From positions 82,894-146,893 of the forward strand of contig NZ_QHGY01000007.1 of the NCBI RefSeq assembly GCF_003254665.1: 64,000 bases of DNA, written 5' to 3'. The translations under genes and the position numbers were made by a program. The DNA is from Billgrantia lactosivorans (lineage in GTDB: Bacteria > Pseudomonadota > Gammaproteobacteria > Pseudomonadales > Halomonadaceae). Shown one piece after another: positions 49,968-60,149 of the stretch. Under the pieces are notes generated by a model, which was given only the letters and a program-made list of their open reading frames with translations, was not told where the DNA came from and did no database searches. Numbering within the stretch: position 1 is the first letter of the stretch; each line of letters opens with the position of its first letter.

Positions 49968-50151
49968 GGGGACCTCCGAGTACCGTTTGCAGCGTTCGCT
50001 GCCACCGAGTGGCTGCTTGCAGTGTAAGACGTTGGACAGCGCGATCCCATCGATGTCGGCAAAAGCGGTGCGCAATGCGTATCATGGCTGATCAGGATCA
50101 TGAAAACCTTCCAGACGCCGAAACACCCCCAGACCCAAGGGATGCCGATAC

Positions 50152-52935
50152 ATGGCCGACACGCCCATCGTTCTCGTCGACGGTTCGTCCTACCTCTACC
50201 GTGCCTTCCACGCCCTGCCGCCGCTGACCACCTCCAACGGTCAGCCTACCGGCGCCATCAAGGGCGTGCTCAACATGCTCAAGCGGCTGATCAAGGACTA
50301 CCCGGACAGCCCCATGGCGGTGGTCTTCGACGCCAAGGGCAAGACCTTTCGCGATGCGCTGTTCGAGCAGTACAAGGCCCAGCGGCCGCCGATGCCCGAC
50401 GACCTGCGCAGCCAGGTGGAGCCGCTCTATGCCTGTGTCCGCGCGCTGGGCCTGCCGCTGCTGTGCGTCGAGGGGGTCGAGGCCGACGACGTCATCGGTA
50501 CCCTGGCCCGGCTCGCCACCGAGGCCGGCCGCGACGCGGTGATCTCCACCGGCGACAAGGACATGGCGCAGCTGGTCAATGAGCACATCACGCTGGTCAA
50601 CACCATGAAGGACGAGACCCTCGACGTGGAAGGGGTCAAGGCCAAGTTTGGCCTGCCGCCGGAGCTGATCATCGACTTCCTCGCGCTGATGGGCGACAAG
50701 GTCGACAACATCCCCGGGGTGCCGGGGGTGGGCGAGAAGACGGCACTGGGGCTGTTGCAGGGCATGGGCGGGGGGCTCGACACCATCTACGCCGACCTGG
50801 ATCGCGTCGCCAGCCTCGACTTCCGCGGCGCCAAGACGCTGCCAAGGAAGCTCGAGGAGCACCGCGACATGGCCTATCTCTCCTACCAGCTGGCCACCAT
50901 CAAGACCGACTGCGAGCTGCCGGTGGGACTCGATGACCTCGACATCGCCCACCCCGACCGCGAGGCGCTCAAGCGTCTCTATACCGAGCTCGAGTTCAAG
51001 GCCTGGCTCTCCGAACTGCTGGCGGGCAAGGACGAGGGCGTCGACGACGTCGAGCGGGGCGCCGGGGTCGCGGGCACCGCCGCGGCGGGCAACCTCGACC
51101 CCGAGGCGCCGCCGGCCAGCGTGGCGGCCTGCCGGAACCACCTGATCCTGACCCAGGCCGAGCTCGACGCCTGGCTGGCCCGGCTGGAGGCCTGCGAGGC
51201 CTTCTGCTTCGACCTCGAGACCAACAGCCTCAACTACATGGAGGCCGAGATCGTCGGCGTGGGGCTGGCGCTCGAGCCCGGCGAGGCGGCCTACGTGCCG
51301 CTCGCTCACGACTACCTCGACGTGCCCGACCAGCTCGACCGGGCCAGCGTGCTGGCGTCGCTCAAGCCGTTGCTGGAGGACCCCTGCCGGGGCAAGATCG
51401 GCCAGAACCTCAAGTACGACATCTCGGTGCTGGCCAACTACGACATCCAGGTGCGCGGGCCGCTCACCGATACCATGCTCGAATCCTACGTGCTCAACTC
51501 CACCGCCACGCGCCACGACATGGATTCGCTGGCGCTGAAGTACCTGGGCCAGAAGACGGTGAGCTTCGAGGAGATCGCCGGCAAGGGTGCCAAGCAGCTC
51601 ACCTTCAACCAGATCGATCTCGAACAGGCCGTGCCCTACGCCTGCGAGGACGTCGACGTCACCCTGCGCCTGCACTGCGAATTGCGTCCGCGCATCGAGG
51701 CGGAGGGACGCCTGGCCGAGGTGCTGGATACCATCGAGCGGCCGCTGATCCCGGTGCTGTCGCGCATGGAGCGCACCGGCGTCGCGCTCGACGCCGCGCG
51801 CCTGCACGCCCAGAGCCAGGAGCTGGAGGCGCGCATTACCGAGCTCGAGGCCCGCGCCTTCGAGCTGGCCGGGCGCGAGTTCAACCTCGGCTCGCCCAAG
51901 CAGCTGGGCGAGATCCTGTTCGAGGAGCAGAAGATCCCGGTGATCAAGAAGACGCCCAAGGGTGCGCCTTCCACCGCCGAGGCGGTGCTCGAGGAGCTGG
52001 CCCTCGACTACCCGCTGCCCAAGGTGATCATGGAGCACCGGGGGCTGGCCAAGCTCAAGTCGACCTACACCGACAAGCTGCCGCGGCTGGTCAACCAGCG
52101 CACCGGGCGGCTGCACACCAGCTATCACCAGGCGGTGGCCGCCACCGGCCGGCTCTCCTCCTCCGACCCCAACCTGCAGAACATCCCCATCCGCACCGAG
52201 GAGGGGCGCAAGATCCGCCAGGCCTTCATTGCCCGGCCCGGCTATCGCATCGTTGCCGCCGACTACTCGCAGATCGAACTGCGCATCATGGCCCACCTCT
52301 CCGGGGACGCAGGGCTGCTCTCGGCCTTCGCCGAGGGGCGCGACATCCACACCGCCACCGCCGCCGAGGTCTTCGGCGTGCCGCTGGAGCAGGTCTCGGG
52401 CGAGCAGCGGCGCAGCGCCAAGGCGATCAACTTCGGGCTGATCTACGGCATGAGCGCCTGGGGCCTGTCGAAGCAGCTGCATATCGATCGCGGCCAGGCG
52501 CAGACCTACATCGACCGCTACTTCGACCGCTACCCGGGGGTGGCCCGCTACATGGAGCGCATCCGCGCCCAGGCCGCCGAGGACGGTTTCGTCGAGACCG
52601 TGTACGGCCGCCGGCTCTACCTGCCCGAAATTCGTGCCCAGAACCACGCCCGGCGCCAGGCCGCCGAGCGCACCGCGATCAACGCGCCGATGCAGGGCAC
52701 CGCGGCGGATATCATCAAGCGCGCCATGATCGGGGTCGACGGCTGGCTGCAGGGTAGCGGCTTCGACGCCTGCATGGTGATGCAGGTCCACGACGAGCTG
52801 GTGTTTGAGGTCGGCGAGAACCAGGTGGACGAGTTCATCGGCGAGGTGAAGTCGCGCATGCAGGCCGCCGCCGAGCTCAGCGTGCCATTGATCGTCGAGG
52901 CCGAGTCGGGCGCCAACTGGGACGAGGCGCACTAG
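50152..52935 (+). CDS. polA: DNA polymerase I
   Basis: A protein of 927 residues. The 5'-3' exonuclease domain (1-290) starts [20 protein letters not shown] and contains [16 protein letters not shown] and [11 protein letters not shown]. The 3'-5' exonuclease has an intact DxE in [13 protein letters not shown] and the later LKYD. The polymerase domain shows motif [17 protein letters not shown], motif [17 protein letters not shown] and motif [13 protein letters not shown]. It removes RNA primers and fills gaps in replication and repair. The antisense frames of over 1000 codons on the other strand are artefacts of high GC. Confidence 0.97.
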   Translation: MADTPIVLVDGSSYLYRAFHALPPLTTSNGQPTGAIKGVLNMLKRLIKDYPDSPMAVVFDAKGKTFRDALFEQYKAQRPPMPDDLRSQVEPLYACVRALGLPLLCVEGVEADDVIGTLARLATEAGRDAVISTGDKDMAQLVNEHITLVNTMKDETLDVEGVKAKFGLPPELIIDFLALMGDKVDNIPGVPGVGEKTALGLLQGMGGGLDTIYADLDRVASLDFRGAKTLPRKLEEHRDMAYLSYQLATIKTDCELPVGLDDLDIAHPDREALKRLYTELEFKAWLSELLAGKDEGVDDVERGAGVAGTAAAGNLDPEAPPASVAACRNHLILTQAELDAWLARLEACEAFCFDLETNSLNYMEAEIVGVGLALEPGEAAYVPLAHDYLDVPDQLDRASVLASLKPLLEDPCRGKIGQNLKYDISVLANYDIQVRGPLTDTMLESYVLNSTATRHDMDSLALKYLGQKTVSFEEIAGKGAKQLTFNQIDLEQAVPYACEDVDVTLRLHCELRPRIEAEGRLAEVLDTIERPLIPVLSRMERTGVALDAARLHAQSQELEARITELEARAFELAGREFNLGSPKQLGEILFEEQKIPVIKKTPKGAPSTAEAVLEELALDYPLPKVIMEHRGLAKLKSTYTDKLPRLVNQRTGRLHTSYHQAVAATGRLSSSDPNLQNIPIRTEEGRKIRQAFIARPGYRIVAADYSQIELRIMAHLSGDAGLLSAFAEGRDIHTATAAEVFGVPLEQVSGEQRRSAKAINFGLIYGMSAWGLSKQLHIDRGQAQTYIDRYFDRYPGVARYMERIRAQAAEDGFVETVYGRRLYLPEIRAQNHARRQAAERTAINAPMQGTAADIIKRAMIGVDGWLQGSGFDACMVMQVHDELVFEVGENQVDEFIGEVKSRMQAAAELSVPLIVEAESGANWDEAH

Positions 52936-52940
52936 GGGCT

Positions 52941-53654
52941 CTAGAGGGGGAGCATCAAGATGACGCCGGACACCAGCGCAAACAGCAGCACGCCCTGGCG
53001 CAGGCGCCTGGCGTCGATGCGATGGTGTGTCATGCGGCTGGCCACGCTGCCGAGAATCAACGGTGGCAACAGGCAAAGCGCCCAGAGCAACTGGTCGAGA
53101 TGAAACTTGCCCGCTGCGGCCAGAATGATCAGCGAGATGATCTCGCCGACCAGGAAGCAGCAGGCAATGGTCGAGCGCAGTTCCGGCCCGGGGCGATGCT
53201 GGTAGAGCAGCGCCAGGGGCGGGCCGCCGACACCGGTGGCGGTCTCGGTGATGCCGGTGATGACGCCGACGGTGGCGCAAGCATTGCGTTGTGGTCGGAA
53301 CACCGGGGCGAACAGGGCGGCGAGCACGGCGATGACCGTCGAGGCGCCGACCACCTGATTGAGACCGTCGGCGCTCAGGATGACCAGAATCCACAGGCCG
53401 AGGAAGGTGCCGGGCAGGCGACCCAGGCTGATCCAGCCGACGCCCTGCCAGTCGATGGCCTCGCGCTCGCGCAGTCCGACATAAAGATTGAGCGGCAACA
53501 TCAGGATCAGCAGTGCGATTGGCAGCAGGTCCGGGCGCAGGAAGCCCAGCACCGGGGCGACGATCAGCGCGAAGCCGATACCGATCGCACCCTGTATGAA
53601 GGCGGCGATGCCGGTAGCGGCGGCAATGATGACGAAGACGGTGATCTCGTTCAT
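52941..53654 (-). CDS. TauE/SafE-family membrane permease
   Basis: A protein of 237 residues with about seven helices and the family repeats GAIGIGFALIVAPVLGFLRP and ITGITETATGVGGPPLALLY. The family exports sulfite, sulfoacetate or other organic anions. Its start overlaps the stop of the amidohydrolase gene (53651-53654), so it is the last gene of the NCS2 permease-amidohydrolase operon. That context suggests a small anion linked to purine or triazine-like base breakdown rather than sulfite. Substrate not known. Confidence 0.85.
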   Translation of the reverse strand: MNEITVFVIIAAATGIAAFIQGAIGIGFALIVAPVLGFLRPDLLPIALLILMLPLNLYVGLREREAIDWQGVGWISLGRLPGTFLGLWILVILSADGLNQVVGASTVIAVLAALFAPVFRPQRNACATVGVITGITETATGVGGPPLALLYQHRPGPELRSTIACCFLVGEIISLIILAAAGKFHLDQLLWALCLLPPLILGSVASRMTHHRIDARRLRQGVLLFALVSGVILMLPL

Positions 53655-55132
53655 GACGGGCGAGTCGTCCCCGCGGTCAGCTCGGCATCGTTTTCCCGAG
53701 CCCCGTTGACCGTTGCCCGGTGCGCCGATGACGGCGGGTGCACCCGATAGATCGGTGCGCGTTCCACTGCGGCGCCGGCTACCTCACGCACCTCACGCAG
53801 CAGCGCGCGGGCATCCCAGTCCACCGGCCAGCCCTGCCACAGGCGCAGCCGGCCGTTGGTGAACACGGCGTCTATCTGGTCGCGATTGGCGTAGCGCACC
53901 AGCTCCCACGGACGATCCCAGGACGGCGTCATTTCCGGCACGTCGAGATCGACCAGCAGGAAGTCGGCGGCCAGGCCCGCAGCGACCTCGCCGGTCGTTG
54001 CCTTGAGTCCCGCTGCATCGGCACTGGCACGGGTGGCGTGTTCGAGCCACAGCCAGCCACCGCCGCAGGACGAATCGCCGGTCGCCAGGCCGACGGTCAG
54101 GCGCTGGCTGGTCTCGGCGGCATCCATCAGGCGGAAGGCGTCGCTGCGCGTGCCGTCGGTGCCCAGGCCGAAGCGGATGCCCAGCGCGGCCATCTGCAGC
54201 GCCGGCGCCACGGCGTTGCCCTTCCACGAGCTGGCTACCGGATTGAAGGCCACCGCGGTATCGGTATCGCGCAGCAGGTTGAGTTCCGTTGGCGTGACCA
54301 GGGTGGCGTGGGCGATCAGCGTCTGCGGTCCCAGCGCGCCCACCGCGTGCAGGTGCTCCAAGGGACGCTGGCGGCGAGCGACCAGCGAACGCTCCACCGC
54401 CTGGAGATGCTCGTTGACATGGGTCTGGAAGATGGTGCCGGCCTCGGCGCAGAGCGAGGCGGCGGCATGCAGCATGGCGTCGCTGGCCACCTCGGGAATC
54501 GACACCGCCAGCGAGGGTTCGATCAACGCGTGCCCCGCCCAGCGGGACAGATGCCGCTCGGCGTCGCGCCGGATAGTGGCGCCGTTCACGGAGCCATCCT
54601 GGCCGCCCTTATCGTTGCAGATGAAGCCCAGCACGCAGCGCAAGCCGGTCTCCTCGGCGGCCTGGGCGATACTGCCGATCTCCGCCAAGGCGCGGGTGCC
54701 GGCATCCACGGTGGTGGTGAAGCCGCCGCGCAGCGCCTCCAGCGCGGCGAGCTTGGCCGAGAGGTAAAGCGTCTGCTCGTCGAGGCTGGCCTCGAGCGGA
54801 ACCCAGATCCGCTTGAAGATCTCGGAGGGCTCGCCGAACACCAGCGACTTGCCCAGCGACTGGGTCAGGTGATGGTGGGTGTCGATGAAGCCGGGCATCA
54901 GCAACTTGCCGGGAAGCTCGATCGGGGTCAACTCGGGGTGACGGGCGAGCAAGGCGGCACGCTCGCCGACCTCGGTGAACTTGCCGTTCGCGACGAGAAC
55001 CGCTTGGCCCTTGGCGCAGCCGCTCCCGAGCAGTACCTCCTCGGGGAGCAGCAGGAGGGTATCGGCATCGAAAATCCCGGGGTAAAGCTTCCCCTGGCCC
55101 ACGGTGTCGCGGGCCTGCGATTGGGTGTGCAT
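53651..55132 (-). CDS. Amidohydrolase, TRZ/ATZ-type aminohydrolase (possible purine deaminase)
   Basis: A protein of 493 residues of the metal-dependent amidohydrolase superfamily. Metal ligands: MPGFIDTHHHLTQSLGK (first two His), FQTHVNEHLQAVE (third His), a His in LIAHATLV and Asp in FGLGTDGTRSDAFRLMDAAE. These fit 8-oxoguanine/guanine deaminases and hydroxyatrazine hydrolases. Upstream by 12 bases is a xanthine/uracil-type permease, so the substrate is likely a heterocyclic base. The exact one cannot be read from the sequence. No signal peptide. Confidence 0.85.
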   Translation of the reverse strand: MHTQSQARDTVGQGKLYPGIFDADTLLLLPEEVLLGSGCAKGQAVLVANGKFTEVGERAALLARHPELTPIELPGKLLMPGFIDTHHHLTQSLGKSLVFGEPSEIFKRIWVPLEASLDEQTLYLSAKLAALEALRGGFTTTVDAGTRALAEIGSIAQAAEETGLRCVLGFICNDKGGQDGSVNGATIRRDAERHLSRWAGHALIEPSLAVSIPEVASDAMLHAAASLCAEAGTIFQTHVNEHLQAVERSLVARRQRPLEHLHAVGALGPQTLIAHATLVTPTELNLLRDTDTAVAFNPVASSWKGNAVAPALQMAALGIRFGLGTDGTRSDAFRLMDAAETSQRLTVGLATGDSSCGGGWLWLEHATRASADAAGLKATTGEVAAGLAADFLLVDLDVPEMTPSWDRPWELVRYANRDQIDAVFTNGRLRLWQGWPVDWDARALLREVREVAGAAVERAPIYRVHPPSSAHRATVNGARENDAELTAGTTRPS

Positions 55133-55144
55133 GAGGTTCCCTTT

Positions 55145-56527
55145 TTACTGGCTCTTGACGTGTTCGCTGGCGAGGTCGGCCTGCTTGGCCGCTGAAGCCG
55201 GGGTGCGAGAATGTCCCAGGTGATGGAAAAGGATGTTGACCAGCACTGCCGTCAGCGTGCCCATGGCCAGGCCATTGCCCAGGACGATCTGCAGGTGCTG
55301 CGGGAAGGCGCTGTAGAAGCCGGGCACGACGATGGGCATCAGGCCCATGGCCAGCGCCGCCGCCAGCGTGAACATGTTGCCGTTCTGGTTGAAGTCGACC
55401 CGACGCAGGATGTTGATACCCATGACGCCGATGATGGCAAAGACGATCACCGCGGTCCCGGCCACCACGGCGGTGGGAATGGCATAGGCCAGCCGCCCCA
55501 GGGGTGCGCACAGGGCCAGCAGCACCAGCATGGCGCCGGCGGCAATGGTCACGTAGCGGGAGCGCACGCCGGTGGCGCGGATGATGCCAATGTTCTCGCC
55601 GCTGGTGATGATCAAAGAAGTACCGAAGCAGCCGCCGAACAGCGAACCCAGGGCGTCGGCACGGATGTTGCGCGGCACGATGGCTTTATGGTCGCCCTTG
55701 CGCTCGACGATCTCGGCGGTGGCGAGTGTCTGGCCCGTTGCCTCGGTCATCGATACCACGGAAAAGATGATCAGTGGCAGCGAAGCGAACAGGTCGAACT
55801 TCGGCATGCCGAAGGGAAACGGCTGGGGGAGTGCCACGACTGGCCCCTCCAGCACGCCCGAAAAGGACATCGCGCCCGTGGCCACGGCCACCGCGGCGCC
55901 GGCCAGCAGGCCCAGCATCACGGCGATGCGCTGCCACATGCCGCTGAAGCAGCGGGCGAACACCACGGTACAGGCGATGGTGACCAGGGCCAGGCCGATG
56001 TTGCCCATGGCAGCGAACTCAGGGGATTCAGGACGGCCGGTGATCAAGCCGCCAAAGATGCGTATCAGGTTGACGGCCACCAGCAGCAGCATGGTGCCGA
56101 TCACGATGGGTGGAAAGAATCTCAGCACCCGGGTAAAGAAGGGCAGGGCCAGGAAGTAGAAGAGGCCCGTCAGGATGACGGCGCCGGTGGCCGTCTGCAG
56201 GTCGGTGGCCTGGGCGATGGCCAGGAAGATCACCAGCGGGGCGCCTCCCGGTACCTGAACGAAGGGCAGGCGAGCACCGAAACCGGATACCCCCACCGAC
56301 TGCAGGATGCCGGCCAGGCCACAGGCCAGGAAGATGGCGCTCATCAGACCAACGGTGACGTTGTCCGGCAGCTCCAGGGTATGACCGATCAGGAAGGCGG
56401 CGGTAATGGGGGCTGCCGCCATCACCAGTACGTGCTGTAAGCCGTAGAGCAGCATGGTGCCCAACGGCAAGCGCTCATCGACGGGTTCGAGTGCCGCATC
56501 GGGTGGTTTGGGCGTGGTGTTCATCAC
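55145..56527 (-). CDS. NCS2-family nucleobase permease (xanthine/uracil type)
   Basis: A protein of 460 residues with about 14 helices. Typical segments are LPLGTMLLYGLQHVLVMAAA, a long pore helix with GLFYFLALPFFTRVLRFFPP, and the signature IIFSVVSMTEATGQTLATAE followed by ADALGSLFGGCFGTS. The NCS2 motif with an intramembrane Glu (TEATG) is present. It brings in xanthine, urate, uracil or similar bases with protons. It heads the operon with the amidohydrolase and TauE-like genes. A LysR regulator is divergent, 157 bases away. Confidence 0.92.
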   Translation of the reverse strand: MMNTTPKPPDAALEPVDERLPLGTMLLYGLQHVLVMAAAPITAAFLIGHTLELPDNVTVGLMSAIFLACGLAGILQSVGVSGFGARLPFVQVPGGAPLVIFLAIAQATDLQTATGAVILTGLFYFLALPFFTRVLRFFPPIVIGTMLLLVAVNLIRIFGGLITGRPESPEFAAMGNIGLALVTIACTVVFARCFSGMWQRIAVMLGLLAGAAVAVATGAMSFSGVLEGPVVALPQPFPFGMPKFDLFASLPLIIFSVVSMTEATGQTLATAEIVERKGDHKAIVPRNIRADALGSLFGGCFGTSLIITSGENIGIIRATGVRSRYVTIAAGAMLVLLALCAPLGRLAYAIPTAVVAGTAVIVFAIIGVMGINILRRVDFNQNGNMFTLAAALAMGLMPIVVPGFYSAFPQHLQIVLGNGLAMGTLTAVLVNILFHHLGHSRTPASAAKQADLASEHVKSQ

Positions 56528-56684
56528 GGATCCTCTTGTTGTTGTGGCGGGCCCCGGGAGGGCTGAGGCAGAGAGACGACTGGGCGCCCTGGAATCACCC
56601 TAGCGGGGCTGCTCTGTTCTGGTCCATAATAAAATTTCGTGATAACCGTTGCCGAAAAGGCAACGATCAGGTGAGGAGAGAGGC

Positions 56685-57602
56685 ATGCATCTGCTGCTGC
56701 CTGGATTACGCTACTTCGAAGAGGTGGCACGACAGGGGTCGCTGCGGAAGGCTGCCGAGCGGTTGCACGTGGCGGCGTCGGCGATCAATCGGCAGGTCCT
56801 CAAGCTGGAAGATGAACTTGGGGTTCCACTTTTCGAGCGCCTGCCCCGCGGGTTGCGGCTCTCGCCGGCAGGCGAGCTGATGCTTCATCAGATTCGCCAA
56901 TGGCAGCGTGACGAGCGACGCTTGCAGGAGTATCTCGGCGAGATTCGCGGTACCGGTTGCGCAGAGGTACGTATCGCCAGCGTGGAGTCACTGACGGACC
57001 AGCTACTGCCCCAGGTACTGGCTGCCTTCAATGAGCGCTTCCCGCAGGTGCGCTTCAAGCTGATGACCGGCATGACCGATGCCATCCTCGAGCAGGTGGT
57101 CACCGGGGACGCCGATATCGGGCTGTGCATCAATCCCCCTGTCACGCCCAAGGTACGCTTCATCGAGCAGGTTGGGCTGGAGTTCGGGGCCGTGCTGGCG
57201 CCGAGTCATCCATTGGCCGACCGCGAGGCGTTGTGGTTAAGGGAATGCCTGGCCTATCCGGCACTGTTGCCCAGTTCCGAGATGTTTCATGGCTCGACCC
57301 TTCAGCAAGTCTTGGCCAGGGCCGATCTTGAGCCGGAGCCCGTCGCCGCAGGGAACCGGATCCTGACCCTCAAGTCGCTGGCACGCGCTGGGCTTGGCGT
57401 CGCCTTCCTCAATCGACTCGACATCGCCCGCGAGCTCGCCCATGGCGAGCTGATGTTCAAGCCGTTGTTCGATCGGCATATCGCCAAGGCGCACCTGACC
57501 CTTTGCGCCCACAGTGATCGTGCCCTGCCCATGGCCACCTCCATTCTGGCGGAACGGCTGCGCGTGGCGATGCTGTCCATCGAGCCTGGGCAGTCTGATT
57601 GA
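56685..57602 (+). CDS. LysR-family transcriptional regulator
   Basis: A protein of 305 residues from the ATG at 56685 with GGAG and GAGAGG just upstream. The N-terminal helix-turn-helix is FEEVARQGSLRKAAERLHVA with the following INRQVLKLEDELGVPLFERL; the effector domain is complete. It is divergent from the NCS2 permease operon and probably controls it in response to the base or a breakdown product. Binding sites should be within 56528-56684; no TTA-N7-GAA-type repeat is clear to me. Confidence 0.92.
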   Translation: MHLLLPGLRYFEEVARQGSLRKAAERLHVAASAINRQVLKLEDELGVPLFERLPRGLRLSPAGELMLHQIRQWQRDERRLQEYLGEIRGTGCAEVRIASVESLTDQLLPQVLAAFNERFPQVRFKLMTGMTDAILEQVVTGDADIGLCINPPVTPKVRFIEQVGLEFGAVLAPSHPLADREALWLRECLAYPALLPSSEMFHGSTLQQVLARADLEPEPVAAGNRILTLKSLARAGLGVAFLNRLDIARELAHGELMFKPLFDRHIAKAHLTLCAHSDRALPMATSILAERLRVAMLSIEPGQSD

Positions 57603-57686
57603 TCGCTTGGCCCGGTCTGCCGCAATAGCCTCGGCAGCAGGTGGTGAACTGACGAGCCACTAGCCGATGCCGGCCCCTCAAACGCA

Positions 57687-57714
57687 AACGCCCGCGGCCA
57701 TGGCCGCGGGCGTT
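57687..57714. terminator. Bidirectional terminator
   Basis: AACGCCCGCGGCC and GGCCGCGGGCGTT form an almost perfect palindrome between the convergent LysR and iron-binding-protein genes. Confidence 0.7.
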
Positions 57715-57733
57715 CGCTCATGCCGGGTAAGGC

Positions 57734-58762
57734 TTACCGCCAGCCGACGCGATCGAAGATCCGGATCGCCTCCGGGTTGTTCTCGCCCAGGATGCTGACG
57801 TTGAGGTCATCCTTCTTGAACTCGCCCCAGGACTCGAGGGTCTCGCTCATCTTCACGCCCTCGACCACGGGGAATTCGTAGTTGCCGGCGGCGAAGATCT
57901 CCTGGGCCTCGTCGGAAGCCAGGAACTCGAGGAAGCGAACCGCATTCTCGCGGTTGGGCGCGCCTTCGACCACGCCGGCGCCGCCGACGTTGACGTGAAT
58001 GCCGCGGTCGTCCTGGTTGGGGAACAGGATGCCGACCTTCTCGGCGGCCTCACGATCCGCGGCCTCCTCGGACTCGAGCAGGCGAACGTAGTAGTAATGG
58101 TTGGCCACGGCCAGGTCGCACTCGCCGGCCGCCACGGCCTTGATCTGGTCGGTATCGCCGCCTTCGGGGTCGCGCGCCATGTTATCGACGATCCCCTGGG
58201 CCCACTCCTCGGCGCCTTCCGCACCGTGATGATCGATGATGGAGGCCAGCAGCGACTGGTTGTAGATGTTGTTGGAGGAGCGGATGCACACCTCGCCCTC
58301 CCAGCGCGAATCGGTCAGGTCCTCGTAGGAGGTGATCTCGCTGGGGTCGACGTTCTCGGGATTGTAGAAGATCGCCCGCACGCGCTGGCTGAAGCCGAAC
58401 CACTTGCCCTCGGGGTGACGCATGGCCTCCGGCAGCCGCTCGCTGAGCTCGTCCGATTCGACGCTCTGGAAGATGCCGTCCTGCTCGGCGCGCCACAGGC
58501 GGCCGGCGTCGACGGTGATCATGACGTCGGCGGGGCTGGCCACGCCCTCGCGCTGGATGCGCTCGATCAGCTGGTCGGAGTCGCCCTCCAGCAGGTTGAC
58601 CTTGATTCCGGTCTGCTCGGTGAAGGCCTGGTAGAGCTTCTCGTCGGAATCGTAGTGGCGGGCCGAGTAGAGGTTGACCTCATCGGCGGTCGCGGTGGAG
58701 GCCAGCGCGGAGCCCGCCAGCACGGCGGCGAGGGGAGCGACGAGACGATGACGTTGGGTCAT
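57734..58762 (-). CDS. fbpA: Fe(3+) ABC transporter periplasmic binding protein
   Basis: A protein of 342 residues from the ATG at 58762 (GAGGTGC upstream; a longer open frame has no support). Signal peptide to ALASTATADEVN. The mature part starts VNLYSARHYDSDEKLYQAFT, typical of FutA/FbpA iron-binding proteins; the Tyr pair that binds ferric iron is in VANHYYYVRLL. It captures ferric iron in the periplasm. A possible Fur site lies 50 bases upstream. ATPase and permease genes follow beyond the divergent promoter but on other strands. Confidence 0.92.
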   Translation of the reverse strand: MTQRHRLVAPLAAVLAGSALASTATADEVNLYSARHYDSDEKLYQAFTEQTGIKVNLLEGDSDQLIERIQREGVASPADVMITVDAGRLWRAEQDGIFQSVESDELSERLPEAMRHPEGKWFGFSQRVRAIFYNPENVDPSEITSYEDLTDSRWEGEVCIRSSNNIYNQSLLASIIDHHGAEGAEEWAQGIVDNMARDPEGGDTDQIKAVAAGECDLAVANHYYYVRLLESEEAADREAAEKVGILFPNQDDRGIHVNVGGAGVVEGAPNRENAVRFLEFLASDEAQEIFAAGNYEFPVVEGVKMSETLESWGEFKKDDLNVSILGENNPEAIRIFDRVGWR

Positions 58763-58807
58763 GATGGTTGCACCTCGAGAGCCTGACAGAACAGGTGTGT
58801 TGTTGAA

Positions 58808-58832
58808 GTAATGATAATACGTTGCATTACGT
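58808..58832. promoter_or_regulatory. Putative Fur box
   Basis: The stretch AGTAATGATAAT followed by ACGTTGCATTACG resembles the Fur consensus (GATAATGATAATCATTATC) in its left half and more loosely in the right. It lies about 50-70 bases before the fbpA start. Iron repression is expected for such a transporter. Confidence 0.5.
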
Positions 58833-59030
58833 TGAACGCTATTGAAGCGTTTTGCGAAGAAGCCGTCAAGCCTGTCGCAGGAGTCCCCCGGGCTCGCTGC
58901 GCCGAGGAGCTGACAGAACGCAAGGGAACGCGAAAAAATTGGCAAATGCGAGTAGATTCCAAACGTATTTGCTGGACATTTCGGGTAGGATGAGATCTGC
59001 CATTTCCCCTTGGACCCTGTCGCCTGTTCT

Positions 59031-60149
59031 ATGACTAGCCAATCGAAGCCAATGGAAGTCGGACACGCTCCCTACCTGCAGGCCACCGCGTTGAGCATGG
59101 AGGGGGTGCATCACAGTTTCGGCAGCCAGGCCGCCGTGCGAGGCGTCGACCTGGAGGTGGCGCCCGGTGAGGTCGTCTGCCTGCTGGGGCCGTCTGGCTG
59201 CGGCAAGACCACGCTGCTGCGCATCGCGGCGGGGCTCGAGGTGCTGCAGCAGGGGCGCGTGAGCCTCAACGGCGGCGAGATCGCCGTGCCCAGGGGGCGC
59301 CACGTGCCGCCGGAAAAGCGCAATGTCGGCCTGGCCTTCCAGGAGTCGGCGCTGTTTCCCCATCTCACCGTGATCGAGAACGTCACCTTTGGCCTGAAGG
59401 GAGAGCCGCCGCGGCAGCGCCGCGAGCGAGCGCTGACCCTGCTCGAGCAACTGGGCATGGCCGCCTTTGCCGAATCCTACCCGCACATGCTCTCCGGCGG
59501 GCAGCAGCAGCGCGTGGCGCTGGCGCGTGCCCTGGCGCCGGCGCCGCAGCTGATGCTGCTCGACGAGCCCTTCTCCAGCCTCGATGCCCGCCTGCGCGAC
59601 CGCATCCGCGACGATACCCTGCACGTGCTGAAGAAGGTCGGCGCCGCGACCCTGCTGGTGACCCACGACCCCGAGGAGGCCATGTTCATGGCCGATCGCA
59701 TCGCCCTGATGCGCGACGGTCGCATCGTGCAGGTGGGTACACCACGGGAGCTCTACTGCGCGCCCTGCGATCCCTTCGTCGTCGCGTTCTTCGGCGAGGT
59801 CAACGAGCTCTCGGGCGAGGTGCATGGCGGTCGCGTGCAGACCCCGGTGGGGCCGGTGGAAGCCGGCTGGCTGCCCGAGGGGAGCCAGGCGCTGGTGATG
59901 ATCCGCCCCGAGGCGCTACGCATCACCGAGCATTTCGAGCCGGCGCCGGAGCATCGCCACAGCCACGTGGTGATGGCCAAGCTGCTGGGGCGCAGCAGCC
60001 TGCTGCACATCTGCGCCCACGGCGAGGACGGCAGCGAGGCCCACCTGCATGCCCGGGTACCCGGCGTGTTCCTGCCAGCCGAGGGGCAGCGGGTGGACAT
60101 CCATCTCGACCTGTCGCAGGTCTTCGTCTTCCCCTCAGCGGCTGCCTGA
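59031..60149 (+). CDS. fbpC: Ferric iron ABC transporter ATPase
   Basis: A protein of 372 residues from the ATG at 59031; an ATG at 59052 is also possible. Walker A LLGPSGCGKTTLLRIAAG, Q-loop FQESALFPHL, signature MLSGGQQQRVALARAL, Walker B LMLLDEPFSSLDARL and switch His LLVTHDPEEAMFMADR are intact. The C-terminal TOBE-type domain fits FbpC/CysA-like ATPases. It powers the FbpB permease. It is divergent from fbpA and convergent with fbpB, overlapping its last 15 bases. Confidence 0.9.
   Translation: MTSQSKPMEVGHAPYLQATALSMEGVHHSFGSQAAVRGVDLEVAPGEVVCLLGPSGCGKTTLLRIAAGLEVLQQGRVSLNGGEIAVPRGRHVPPEKRNVGLAFQESALFPHLTVIENVTFGLKGEPPRQRRERALTLLEQLGMAAFAESYPHMLSGGQQQRVALARALAPAPQLMLLDEPFSSLDARLRDRIRDDTLHVLKKVGAATLLVTHDPEEAMFMADRIALMRDGRIVQVGTPRELYCAPCDPFVVAFFGEVNELSGEVHGGRVQTPVGPVEAGWLPEGSQALVMIRPEALRITEHFEPAPEHRHSHVVMAKLLGRSSLLHICAHGEDGSEAHLHARVPGVFLPAEGQRVDIHLDLSQVFVFPSAAA

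Noticed and set aside
50098..53394. A 1098-codon open frame on the minus strand
   Set aside because: It is antisense to polA, has no family features and arises from the high-GC third codon positions of polA.
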